Source of the DNA: Gemmatimonadota bacterium
GTDB taxonomy: Bacteria; JAAXHH01
Assembly (NCBI GenBank): GCA_026705925.1
Contig: JAPOZT010000038.1
Location: 1-32,214 of the forward strand
Direction of reading: 5' to 3'
Length of the DNA stretch: 32,214 bases
Every line of letters begins with the position of its first letter. Positions within the stretch are counted from its first letter, which is position 1. Below are positions 8,180-15,505 of the stretch, piece after piece. The notes beneath the pieces are model-generated. The model was not told the origin of the DNA, did not search any database, and was given only the letters and a program-made list of their open reading frames with translations. The position numbers and the translations under genes are program-made.

Positions 8180-8210
8180 TGCGGCAACATCTACGATCAA
8201 GGAGATTGGT

Positions 8211-8492
8211 ATGACAAAGGCCGATATCGTGGCTCGCATCGCACAATCCACCGGGATGACCAAGGTGGACACCGCGGAAGTGCTGAACGCGTTGCTGGAT
8301 TCGATCTCGTCCGCGCTGGGAAGGGGTGAGAAGATCGAATTGCGTGGATTCGGCATTTTCAAGGTGAAGGAAAGGAAGGCGCGCGTCGCCCGCAATCCGA
8401 AAACCGGAACGGGGATACGGATTCCACCGTGCGTGGTGCCGGTTTTCAAACCGTCAGATCATCTGAAAAACCGAGTACAGAAGGAAAACTAA
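8211..8492 (+). CDS. HU/IHF-family DNA-binding protein
   Basis: This 93-residue protein is a histone-like dimer that bends DNA and organises the nucleoid. The N-terminal helices (MTKADIVARIAQSTGMTK) and the signature ELRGFGIFKVKERKARVARNPKTG are typical; the RNP tip that intercalates into the minor groove is present at about 62-64. The arm end is slightly unusual (IPPCVVPVFKP instead of the common IPASxxPxFKP), with a cysteine. AAGGAG lies 6 bases upstream of the ATG. Whether it is HU or an IHF subunit cannot be told from the sequence. Confidence 0.93.
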   Translation: MTKADIVARIAQSTGMTKVDTAEVLNALLDSISSALGRGEKIELRGFGIFKVKERKARVARNPKTGTGIRIPPCVVPVFKPSDHLKNRVQKEN

Positions 8493-8508
8493 CCCAAGGG
8501 AGACCGAC

Positions 8509-8598
8509 GTGCCCAGTGGTAAGAAGCGCAAGCGGTCGAAGATCGCTACCCACAAGCGCAAGAAACGCTTGCGGGCCGACAGGCATAAGAAGAAGTAA
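8509..8598 (+). CDS. Small basic COX24/AURKAIP1-domain protein (29 aa)
   Basis: A very short gene reads MPSGKKRKRSKIATHKRKK, then LRADRHKKK and TAA, with Lys/Arg/His making up more than half of its 29 residues. This is nearly the same as the conserved bacterial COX24/AURKAIP1 C-terminal-domain protein annotated in Bacteroidota and relatives; the mitochondrial member of the domain (mS38) is a ribosomal small-subunit protein, so a ribosome-associated role is likely but inferred. The start is GTG, preceded by AAGGGAG at 6-7 bases. It begins 16 bp after the HU gene, so it should share its transcript. The family supports an FCB-type host. Confidence 0.85.
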   Translation: MPSGKKRKRSKIATHKRKKRLRADRHKKK

Positions 8599-8619
8599 TC
8601 ATCGCCCTGCTCCTGAGTC

Positions 8620-10416
8620 CTACCTCGCGCCGGGAAAATCATCGCCGATATAGAGATCCGTGAAGATCACGGTCTTGCCGCCGAATCGGTTGGTCTTGAG
8701 TCCCCTGAGCCATGGCTTGAAGAGATGGTTCGCCATGGGATGGAAGACGAAGGCGGCCCCCGCCTCCTCCACCAGGATGCGCTCGGCCCGGCGTATGATT
8801 TCCGTCCTTCTGCCAGGATCCAGTTCCTGATCCGCCGCGTCCAGCAACGCCTCGAATTCCGCGTGCTCGAAATCGTGACGGCTGCGCCCGCGGGTTCCGG
8901 GGCGCCAGATCATGTCCAGCATGTTCTTGGGATCCCGGTAGTCCCCGAAGAAGGGGACCAGCCCCAGATTGATGTTCCAGTTGAACATGTAGTTGGTGAA
9001 CACCGGGTAGTCGGCGCTGCGGAACTTGATGCCGATGCCCAGGTGCTCCCGCAGCATGCCCTGGATCACCTCGGCGACCATGCGGATGTCGGGTCTCGGC
9101 TGCCTCAGCCACATCTCCATCACCGGGAATCCGCGGCCGCCGGGATATCCTGCCTCTGCCAGCAACTGCCGCGCCTCTTCAGGATCGAAATCCTGGTAGG
9201 CTTTGTAGTCTTCGTGGGCCTCGAAGGTGACCGGCAGCATGGAATAGGCGGGAACGGCGGCGTTGTGAAGGACTACGCGGCAGATCGTTTCCCGGTCGAT
9301 GGCCCGGGCGATGGCGCGCCGGATCCGGGCGTCGTCAAAGGGCGGATTCCGTGTATTGAAGAAGAGGTACCAGGTGCCGTCGGTCGGGTTGGAAACGAGT
9401 TCCGAGCTCAGTTCGGGATCGCGCTGCACACGGATCAACTCGTTGGCCTGTACCTCGGCGAATCCCACCTCGTCGTTTTCGTAGGGGAGCAGGTTGGCCG
9501 TCGACGGGTGGCGGAAGACGCGGTGGATCTTTTCCACGTATCCCTTGATGGGACCGTCGTAATAGGGATTGAGCGCGAAGTTCATGTGGCTGCCGTGCTT
9601 CCATTCCGTCAGCCGGTAGCTCGAATTGGTCACGCAGTTCCCTTCCTCGGTCCACCGGGGTCCGTGCTTCTCCACCTGCCACCGGGGCACCGGCATGGAG
9701 GTGGGTACGGAGAGAATGAGTCCCAGGTACGGCGCCGGGTGGGTGGTTTCGAAGGTCAACGTGTGGTCGTCGAGGGCCCTGACGCCCAGTGTTTCCGGAT
9801 CGGCGTTCGGGGTCTGGCTGTAGGTCGTCGCGCCCACGATGTCGCTGTAGAACGCGGCGTAAGGATTGGCGGTCTCGTAGGAGAGGGACCGGCGGAACGT
9901 ATAGACGAAGTCGTGGGCGGTGACGGACCGGCCGTCGCTCCACCGTCCCGTTTTGCGCAGAAAGAAGGTCCAGGTCTTGCCGTCGGGAGAGACCTCCCAG
10001 CGATCGGCCGCCGCCGGGATGAGGTCGCCGTTCTCGTCCTTGGCGACCAGCGTCTCGAAGAGGAACTCGTTCCACTGTCCCACGTAGAGGTTGACGCTGA
10101 CGTCCAGGCTCCGGGGTTCGTCCCGCATGAACCGGTAGGTCTGGAACTCCAGCGGCGCCGCATCGGGTGGCATCCGCTTGCCGATCGCGTTGAAGACGGG
10201 CTCGGTGTCCTGGGGAATCAGCGGGACGGCTTCGGCCAGAAGCATGCCCGCGCATACCAGCAGGATGGCCGCCGGGAAGGCCGGATACCTCCTGAACGCC
10301 GATCCTCCGGTCGATTCACCGACCGATCTTACCGCCGGTCCTCCCGCCGACTCTCCGGCCGGCCGTAGTTTCGATTCTTCGGCCAGTCTTCCCACCGGCC
10401 GCGATTTCGATTTCAT
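8620..10416 (-). CDS. Extracellular solute-binding protein family 5 (OppA/DppA-like)
   Basis: This 598-residue protein is the periplasmic binding component of an oligopeptide/nickel-type ABC importer. Family 5 features are clear: LFETLVAKDENGDLIPAAADRW near the N-lobe, the signature DGKTWTFFLRKTGRWSDGRSVTAHDFVYTFRR, and the late pattern in which AIDRETI precedes the ligand-binding C-lobe. The start ATG overlaps the stop of the PdxA-type gene (ATGA), indicating translational coupling; AAGGAG lies 13 bases upstream. The n-region is strangely long: three degenerate 12-residue repeats precede the hydrophobic segment (about 46-62), which lacks a proper lipobox. No permease or ATPase lies in the window, so the substrate is unknown; operon context suggests an acid-sugar or peptide-like nutrient. 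Confidence 0.88.
   Translation of the reverse strand: MKSKSRPVGRLAEESKLRPAGESAGGPAVRSVGESTGGSAFRRYPAFPAAILLVCAGMLLAEAVPLIPQDTEPVFNAIGKRMPPDAAPLEFQTYRFMRDEPRSLDVSVNLYVGQWNEFLFETLVAKDENGDLIPAAADRWEVSPDGKTWTFFLRKTGRWSDGRSVTAHDFVYTFRRSLSYETANPYAAFYSDIVGATTYSQTPNADPETLGVRALDDHTLTFETTHPAPYLGLILSVPTSMPVPRWQVEKHGPRWTEEGNCVTNSSYRLTEWKHGSHMNFALNPYYDGPIKGYVEKIHRVFRHPSTANLLPYENDEVGFAEVQANELIRVQRDPELSSELVSNPTDGTWYLFFNTRNPPFDDARIRRAIARAIDRETICRVVLHNAAVPAYSMLPVTFEAHEDYKAYQDFDPEEARQLLAEAGYPGGRGFPVMEMWLRQPRPDIRMVAEVIQGMLREHLGIGIKFRSADYPVFTNYMFNWNINLGLVPFFGDYRDPKNMLDMIWRPGTRGRSRHDFEHAEFEALLDAADQELDPGRRTEIIRRAERILVEEAGAAFVFHPMANHLFKPWLRGLKTNRFGGKTVIFTDLYIGDDFPGAR
10303..10410. repeat. 36-bp tandem repeat encoding 12-residue units at the binding protein N-terminus
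   Basis: Three in-frame 36-bp units (10375-10410, 10339-10374, 10303-10338) encode SKSRPVGRLAEE, SKLRPAGESAGG and PAVRSVGESTGG. Neighbouring units are about two-thirds identical at the base level, so the array is old. A fourth unit (10279-10302) begins SAFRR and then runs into the hydrophobic part of the signal sequence. Confidence 0.7.
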
Positions 10417-11507
10417 GACGTGGTCTTTGCTCCTTGCCCGCCTCCGACAGACCACTGTTCGCCGACAAGCGACACGGCCATCCTAATCGCCTCGCCCAGG
10501 TTTCCCGCGTCGGCGATGCCCTTGCCCGCGATATCGAAGGCCGTGCCGTGATCCACGGAGGTTCGGATGATCGGCAGGCCGAGGGTCACGTTCACGGTGC
10601 GGTCGAAGGCAATGGCCTTGACCGGGATGTGTCCCTGGTCGTGATACATGCCGATGATCCCGTCGAAGTCACCCTTCCGGGCCCGCATGAACACGGTGTC
10701 CGGCGGCAGGGGCCCCGTGATCCGCCAGCCCCGGGCGCCTTTTTTCTCACGCGCTTTCTCGAGAGCGGGCGCGATGATACGGATTTCCTCGTCCCCGAAG
10801 AGACCGCCCTCGCCCGCATGGGGATTCAGTCCGCATACGGCGATCCGCGGTGACGCAACGCCCATGCCGGCCAGTGCGTTGCCGACCAGGTTCAGGGTGA
10901 CGAGGATCTCTTCTTCTGACAGGCGGTCGATGGCGTCTCGCAAGGAGACGTGGGTCGTCGCGTGGGAGACCAGGATCCCGTCGAAGGCCAGTGCGAGCCG
11001 GTAATGCTTCGTTCCCGTGAGTTCGGCCAGCAACTCAGTGTGGCCAGGGTAGGCGTATGCGGCCAGGCTCATGGCCGCTTTGTTCATCGGTGCGGTGACC
11101 AGGGCGGCGATGTCACCGTCCATCGCCATGCGGGCGGCCCGCTTCACAGATTCCACGGCAAGCTTCCCGGCCTCCGCCTGCTCCTGCCCCGGCTTCAGCC
11201 GGCCAATCTGCACTTCCGTGGCAATCAGCGCGTCCATCGTGCCGTAACGGTACAGGCCGGCAGCAGGATGGCCGGTCACGTGAATATCCAGATTCGGGGC
11301 CGTTTCTCCGCCATCACGGCCTCCTGGTGAATCGTCCCCGGCCAATGGGGCCAGCGAGAGGGCCTGCCGGAGCACCTCGTCATGTCCTATGACCAGCGGC
11401 CGGCACAGCTCGTAGACCCATTCCTGCGACAGGATCTTTACGATGATCTCCGGTCCCACGCCGTTCGGATCGCCCAGGGTAATGCCGATGACCGGACGTT
11501 CATCCAT
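10413..11507 (-). CDS. PdxA-family 4-phospho-hydroxy-acid dehydrogenase (probable PdxA2-type)
   Basis: The 364-residue protein belongs to the PdxA family: IGITLGDPNGVGPEI at the N-terminus, ALVTAPMNKAAM, a GHTELLAELTG substrate loop with its His, NPHAGEGGLFGDEE, and the metal site HDQGHIPVKAIAF followed by RTSVDHGTAFDIAG. True PdxA oxidises 4-phosphohydroxy-L-threonine in vitamin B6 synthesis. Here the gene lies 42 bp behind a DUF1537 kinase, the pairing shown for PdxA2/DtnK-type threonate or erythronate catabolism, where the product breaks down to DHAP. I therefore favour the catabolic role, with B6 synthesis as the alternative. AAAGGAAG lies 5-6 bases before the ATG. Its TGA overlaps the next gene's ATG. 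Confidence 0.85.
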   Translation of the reverse strand: MDERPVIGITLGDPNGVGPEIIVKILSQEWVYELCRPLVIGHDEVLRQALSLAPLAGDDSPGGRDGGETAPNLDIHVTGHPAAGLYRYGTMDALIATEVQIGRLKPGQEQAEAGKLAVESVKRAARMAMDGDIAALVTAPMNKAAMSLAAYAYPGHTELLAELTGTKHYRLALAFDGILVSHATTHVSLRDAIDRLSEEEILVTLNLVGNALAGMGVASPRIAVCGLNPHAGEGGLFGDEEIRIIAPALEKAREKKGARGWRITGPLPPDTVFMRARKGDFDGIIGMYHDQGHIPVKAIAFDRTVNVTLGLPIIRTSVDHGTAFDIAGKGIADAGNLGEAIRMAVSLVGEQWSVGGGQGAKTTS

Positions 11508-11549
11508 ACCGCTTCCTTTACGGTTGCCAGGTGCCTGTTTGCTATCGGG

Positions 11550-13001
11550 TCAGGTGGTGCTGACCAGGGTATCGAGCGCGCGCGGGGAAAGGCGTTCCAC
11601 GGCCTTCGCCAGCGTGTGCTCGTCGCCGAAGGACCCGGGCTTGATGACCAGGCCCATGCCGTCATGGGAGCCCCCCGCGACGGTAGCCCGGCCGATACCG
11701 GTGTCGATTTCTTCACAAATCCACGCGCCATCGGCATGCAATTCCTGAAAGACGCTTCCGGCGGTCTCCCCGCCCGTGAGCACGATGCCGCCCGGGTCCA
11801 CTACCGCGAACAGGCGGCGGGCGACAATGCCCAGATGCTCGATGACCACCGAAGCGGGATCGTGTCCGCCCGCCTTCTCCGTCAGGCGTTCAAGCCACGC
11901 CTGTAGCTGAGGCCGGTCGGGCCGTTCCGGAGTCACGACCGCGTTCTGCCCGTTTGCCAGGACCGTCGCGACGCTCGTGATCAGTCGGTCCACCTCACCC
12001 AGGTGCTCCTGCTCGTCCACGATAGACAGCGGATCAAAGGGGCAGATGGTGATCGATTTTCGTCCCCTGGCTTCTTCGACCTGGCGGACTGTCGTGTCGT
12101 GGAGACTGCAGGCGAAAACGAGGACGGGACCGTCCTTCCTATGGTGCGCTGAGGGTGTGGCGCCGCGCGGCTGCCAGGATGACGGCCGCAGCGACCGGGA
12201 TGAGGAGCCCCGCGGCTTCCGCGTGCGCGCCAGCCTTTCCGCGAGAGCACCAGCCATTCCGCCGGAGCCGCAGAGTAGCACCGATTTCGTCGCAGGCGTT
12301 GAATCCGCCGCACGCGCCGAATCCGTCCCACGCGCCGAAGACCTCCTGCCCTCGGACACATCACGGTCCTCATAAATCGCATCAAGCAACCCATCCCATC
12401 CTGTTGGATCGGCCATGTCCACCACCACCGTGACACCCGGTGCAGCCGTGATCCGGGCAAACGCCTCGCGGATGGCTGCCGATCCACCGTGAATGGTTTT
12501 CAGATCAATGTGGGCCCTCGCCCTGCCGGCACGATGGTTCAGGAGATCCGGGATGAAAGCATGTCGCGGCGGTATGTCGGGTCCCGCCATGTCCTGGCAT
12601 CGTACCGGAACGCCGTGAAGCAGTTGATGGCCACCCACGGTCGTTCGTCCCATTTCAGGAAAAGCCGGAGCGCATACTACCAGGCCGAAGCCCATCAAGT
12701 CGCTGACAAGGTTGATTTCGAAGCCTACATGCCCCCTGAGCGTCGAGTCGATCTTCTTGTAAACCAGCGCTCCCGACCGGGCCCGTATTGCTTCGCAAGC
12801 CGCGCCGACACGCGCCGCCGCCTCCGGCTCGCTGCAGGAACGGGTGTCCGTGTTCAGCACGACCAGGTCAGCCGAATCGAATCGATCCAACCGGTCCGGA
12901 GCGGTCGGCACGGCCACGGCGAAGCCCCGTTTGACGAAGGGAACCGCCACGTCGTGAGCGCCGGCGAGGTCGTCGGCGAGCATGTACAGAGGCGTAGTCA
13001 T
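11550..13001 (-). CDS. Four-carbon acid sugar kinase family protein (DUF1537)
   Basis: This 483-residue ATP-dependent kinase family phosphorylates four-carbon acid sugars such as D-threonate or D-erythronate. The N-terminal LADDLAGAHDVAVPF corresponds to the family's ADDLTGA/D substrate motif (Thr replaced by Ala), YKKIDSTLRGHVGFE is the second substrate segment, and the C-terminal nucleotide-binding half has VLTGGETAGSVFQEL and KPGSFGDE. The frame is open 66 codons upstream, but that part belongs to the end of the previous gene in another frame, so I use the ATG at 13001, 10 bp after that gene's stop; the ribosome site is weak. An 18-bp tandem repeat and an Arg/Ser-rich stretch interrupt the middle of the protein (about residues 221-280) and look like loop expansions. 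Confidence 0.85.
   Translation of the reverse strand: MTTPLYMLADDLAGAHDVAVPFVKRGFAVAVPTAPDRLDRFDSADLVVLNTDTRSCSEPEAAARVGAACEAIRARSGALVYKKIDSTLRGHVGFEINLVSDLMGFGLVVCAPAFPEMGRTTVGGHQLLHGVPVRCQDMAGPDIPPRHAFIPDLLNHRAGRARAHIDLKTIHGGSAAIREAFARITAAPGVTVVVDMADPTGWDGLLDAIYEDRDVSEGRRSSARGTDSARAADSTPATKSVLLCGSGGMAGALAERLARTRKPRGSSSRSLRPSSWQPRGATPSAHHRKDGPVLVFACSLHDTTVRQVEEARGRKSITICPFDPLSIVDEQEHLGEVDRLITSVATVLANGQNAVVTPERPDRPQLQAWLERLTEKAGGHDPASVVIEHLGIVARRLFAVVDPGGIVLTGGETAGSVFQELHADGAWICEEIDTGIGRATVAGGSHDGMGLVIKPGSFGDEHTLAKAVERLSPRALDTLVSTT
12285..12338. repeat. 18-bp in-frame tandem repeat inside the DUF1537 gene
   Basis: Three 18-bp units (12285-12302, 12303-12320, 12321-12338) encode STPATK, SARAAD and SARGTD on the minus strand. 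The two right-hand units differ at only two positions. They sit in a low-complexity stretch between the two conserved halves of the kinase. Confidence 0.75.
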
Positions 13002-13011
13002 GGTGGTGCTT

Positions 13012-14271
13012 TCAGGGCGAATCACCGTCGAGGCCGGCCCTTGCCTTGATCTCTTCCCAGGAGGGCTCGATCGGCGCGTCGCGGTCTGCCAGTTCAGCCA
13101 TGACTTCCGGCCACTTAGCGCCCGATCCGGTGACCAGGCACACGACGGTCTCGTCAGCAGCGAGCCGGCCCGCCCGGGCGGCCTTGATCGCCCCGGCAAC
13201 GGACGCCGCCGATGACGGTTCGACCAGGTAGCCGCTCCGCGCGAGCAGACGTACCGCCTCGATGATTTCGTCCTCGGTCACGTCGGTCGCGTCTCCGCCG
13301 GAATCGTAGATGGCCCCCAGCGCCAGGGGCCCCCCGGTGTCGTCCCGGATGGAAAGGGCGATGGAACTCGGATCGGGGTGGACGATCACGTCACCGCGTC
13401 CCTGCCGGAACGATTGTACGTAAGGATTGCATCCGGCGGGCTGCACACCATGCATGACCGGATTCCGGTCGACGAGATCCAGTGCGTGCAGCTCGCTGAA
13501 TCCCTTCCACGGACCGTATAGCGCGTCGCCCGCGGCGATGGGGCAGAACATCCGATCGGGGATCCGGCCGCCGAGTTGCACGAAGATCTCGAAGGCGATG
13601 GTCTTGTAGCCCTCGATGCCGAAGGGCGTGCCCGTGGGCATGGGCGTCATCGTGGTCGAAGGATAATAGCCGTGGTCCCGGATCAACGTGTCCAGGTAAT
13701 GAAAGCGATCCTCCAGCACGAAGGCGTGGCCTCCGTACAGGGCGATCATGTCCCGTTGCAGCATGGAGGATTCGGGATGGCAGAGAATGATGCAGGAGTC
13801 CATGTCCGCGGCGGCGCAGTAGGCCGCGGCCGAGGCGCCGTGATTGCCCGTGGTACTGGCCGTGACCCGGGTGTAGCCCAGGTATCTCGCCATGGAGACC
13901 GAGGAGGCGTGGAACCGGTCCTTGAAGGCCCAGGTGGGATTGGTCGTTTCGTTCTTGATGTAAAGGTTCGATAATCCGGTAGCCTCACACACCGCCCGGG
14001 GCCGCACGAGCGCCGTATTTCCCTCGCCCAGCGAGATCTGCGCCGCCGGATCCCGAAGCGGCAGCAGGGCGTCGAATCGCCAGATACCGTGACCGGATCT
14101 ACCCCAGTCTTCCACATCGAGTTCGGACGCGATCGCCGGGTAGTCGTATGCCACCGTCAACGCGGCCGCGCCGCCCCCTGCCTCGTCCGCGCAGGCTGGA
14201 CAGCCGAAGAACATGGGTTCCAGGGGATACTGCGCATTGCAGCGGGTACAGATCAGGCCGAGAACGGACAT
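13012..14271 (-). CDS. Threonine synthase-like PLP enzyme with N-terminal zinc ribbon
   Basis: This 419-residue fold-type-II PLP enzyme has an N-terminal zinc-ribbon (Cys8, Cys11, Cys24, Cys27), the Schiff-base lysine in NPTWAFKDR (Lys117), the cofactor phosphate-binding ASTTGNHGAS loop, and a late VTGSGAKWP segment. Threonine synthase makes threonine from O-phosphohomoserine; closely related enzymes make cysteate or act as diaminopropionate-type lyases. Since the next genes appear to be acid-sugar catabolic and no hom/thrB is nearby, a housekeeping ThrC role is likely but not certain. It is the first gene of a minus-strand operon, behind the promoter at 14367-14395. The ribosome site (GAAAGAAAA) is modest. 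Confidence 0.82.
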   Translation of the reverse strand: MSVLGLICTRCNAQYPLEPMFFGCPACADEAGGGAAALTVAYDYPAIASELDVEDWGRSGHGIWRFDALLPLRDPAAQISLGEGNTALVRPRAVCEATGLSNLYIKNETTNPTWAFKDRFHASSVSMARYLGYTRVTASTTGNHGASAAAYCAAADMDSCIILCHPESSMLQRDMIALYGGHAFVLEDRFHYLDTLIRDHGYYPSTTMTPMPTGTPFGIEGYKTIAFEIFVQLGGRIPDRMFCPIAAGDALYGPWKGFSELHALDLVDRNPVMHGVQPAGCNPYVQSFRQGRGDVIVHPDPSSIALSIRDDTGGPLALGAIYDSGGDATDVTEDEIIEAVRLLARSGYLVEPSSAASVAGAIKAARAGRLAADETVVCLVTGSGAKWPEVMAELADRDAPIEPSWEEIKARAGLDGDSP

Positions 14272-14360
14272 GGTTTTCTTTCGGAATCTGAACCGGGATA
14301 CACCGGCATTCTCATCTACGGAAGGGGATGGCGAATCGTTCGCGACTACCAGGATCGCTA

Positions 14361-14380
14361 CCCGAAAATATACCTTCGGG
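14361..14380. promoter_or_regulatory. Inverted repeat spanning the -10 of the threonine synthase operon
   Basis: CCCGAA, 8 bases, then TTCGGG forms a perfect 6-bp inverted repeat of 20 bp in total. The minus-strand -10 hexamer (14367-14372) lies inside it. The position is that of a repressor operator; a hairpin in the leader is not possible because it begins upstream of the transcript start. Confidence 0.45.
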
Positions 14381-14395
14381 AACAGGGGCTGTAAA
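14367..14395 (-). promoter_or_regulatory. Sigma70-type promoter of the threonine synthase-DUF1537-PdxA-OppA operon
   Basis: On the minus strand TTTACA (14390-14395), 17 bases, then TATATT (14367-14372) is a 5/6 and 5/6 match at optimal spacing. The expected start near 14360 gives a leader of about 90 nt. Confidence 0.6.
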
Positions 14396-14471
14396 GGACT
14401 ACAAGGTGCTTCGCGTCATACGTCTCGGTGGTCGATTCCCACGCTCGGTGCCCGGCGTGCCCCGGTTGTTC

Positions 14472-14501
14472 TTGACACGGAAGACAGCGCAACGATATGA
14501 T
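14472..14501 (+). promoter_or_regulatory. Sigma70-type promoter of the DapA-family gene
   Basis: TTGACA (14472-14477), an 18-base spacer and TATGAT (14496-14501) give a perfect -35 and a 5/6 -10. The start would be near 14508, about 55 bases before the ATG. This promoter points away from the one at 14367-14395, so the 292-bp gap is a divergent control region. Confidence 0.65.
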
Positions 14502-14563
14502 CCCTGAGCCAATCGCAAGACGCATAAGTCCTGGACAGACTGAAACCCACAGAAAGCTACGCC

Positions 14564-15502
14564 ATGCCCACTCAGACACTGCCCCACGGCCTCTGGCCGG
14601 TGATGCTCAACGCCTTTCACGAGGACGGCTCCATCGACTGGTACGGCGTGGACGCCCTGACCGACTGGTACATCGAGAGCGGATCGGCGGGCCTCTTTGC
14701 CTGCTGCGGTTCCAGCGAGATGTTTCAACTGGATGACGTGGAGCGTCTGGCCGTAGCACAACGCGTCGTAAACCAGACCGGAGGCAGCGTGCCCGTTGTC
14801 GCCACCGGGACCTTCGGCGGCCCTGTAGAGCATCAGGCCCGATTTGTCAAGCATATGGCCGACCTGGGCGTGGACGCCGTGGTTGTCATCGTTTGCCTGA
14901 TGGCCGAAAGTGAAGAGGACGAGGAAGTGCTGAAGCGGAACATGGAGCGGCTGCTCGCCTTGACGGATCCCGTTCCCCTGGGGCTCTACGAATGCCCTAC
15001 GCCCTATCACCGGAAACTGTCGCCTGAATTGTTCGGGTATCTCGGCGCTACCGGCAGGTTCTTCTACCACAAGGATACCGTCTGCGACATCGATCTGCTC
15101 CGCCTGAAGATCGACGCCGTGCGCGACACCCCGCTGGGGGTCTACAACGCCCACTTCGAGACGGGTATCGAGGGGCTTCGTTACGGGGCCGCCGGGATTT
15201 CTCCCGTTGCCGGCAATGTCTTCCCGGAGCTGTTTGCCTGGTTGTGTACCGAGTATGACGAACAGCCGGAAACGGCGGAGGAGGTGCAGCGGATGATGAC
15301 GTCCCTGGCGCCGGTCGTCAACAACAAGTACCTCGTCACCTGCAAACGGTACTTGCAGCGTATCGGACTGCCCATCACGACGCGCTGCCGCTCGACGGAC
15401 GCCAGGCTGACCGCCTTCGACGAGGGGCTGATCGATGGATTGCAGACGTCGGTTGAACGATTCTCAGAAGCCCTGGGCATCAGCCGGACGGTTCCGGCCT
15501 GA
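14564..15502 (+). CDS. Dihydrodipicolinate synthase/N-acetylneuraminate lyase family protein
   Basis: This 312-residue class I aldolase-type protein forms a Schiff base with a keto substrate. The catalytic pair is visible: Tyr142 in LYECPTP and Lys170 in FFYHKDTV, matching E. coli DapA Tyr133 and Lys161 with an offset of 9. The pyruvate-binding GTTGE motif is replaced by CGSSEM, and DapA's usual lysine-binding residues are not evident, so it is more likely a lyase or aldolase for a sugar acid or related keto acid than true DapA. Its stop is 3 bp from the convergent sulfatase stop. The ribosome site is weak (GAAAGC). Confidence 0.85.
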   Translation: MPTQTLPHGLWPVMLNAFHEDGSIDWYGVDALTDWYIESGSAGLFACCGSSEMFQLDDVERLAVAQRVVNQTGGSVPVVATGTFGGPVEHQARFVKHMADLGVDAVVVIVCLMAESEEDEEVLKRNMERLLALTDPVPLGLYECPTPYHRKLSPELFGYLGATGRFFYHKDTVCDIDLLRLKIDAVRDTPLGVYNAHFETGIEGLRYGAAGISPVAGNVFPELFAWLCTEYDEQPETAEEVQRMMTSLAPVVNNKYLVTCKRYLQRIGLPITTRCRSTDARLTAFDEGLIDGLQTSVERFSEALGISRTVPA

Positions 15503-15505
15503 TCT

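Noticed and set aside
10230..10280. Lipoprotein signal (LLVCAG) in the OppA-like protein
   Set aside because: The residue before Cys is Val, not Gly, Ala or Ser, so it does not fit a lipobox.
8725..10368. 547-codon plus-strand frame opposite the binding-protein gene
   Set aside because: The reverse strand matches a known family throughout; this frame has no recognisable domain.
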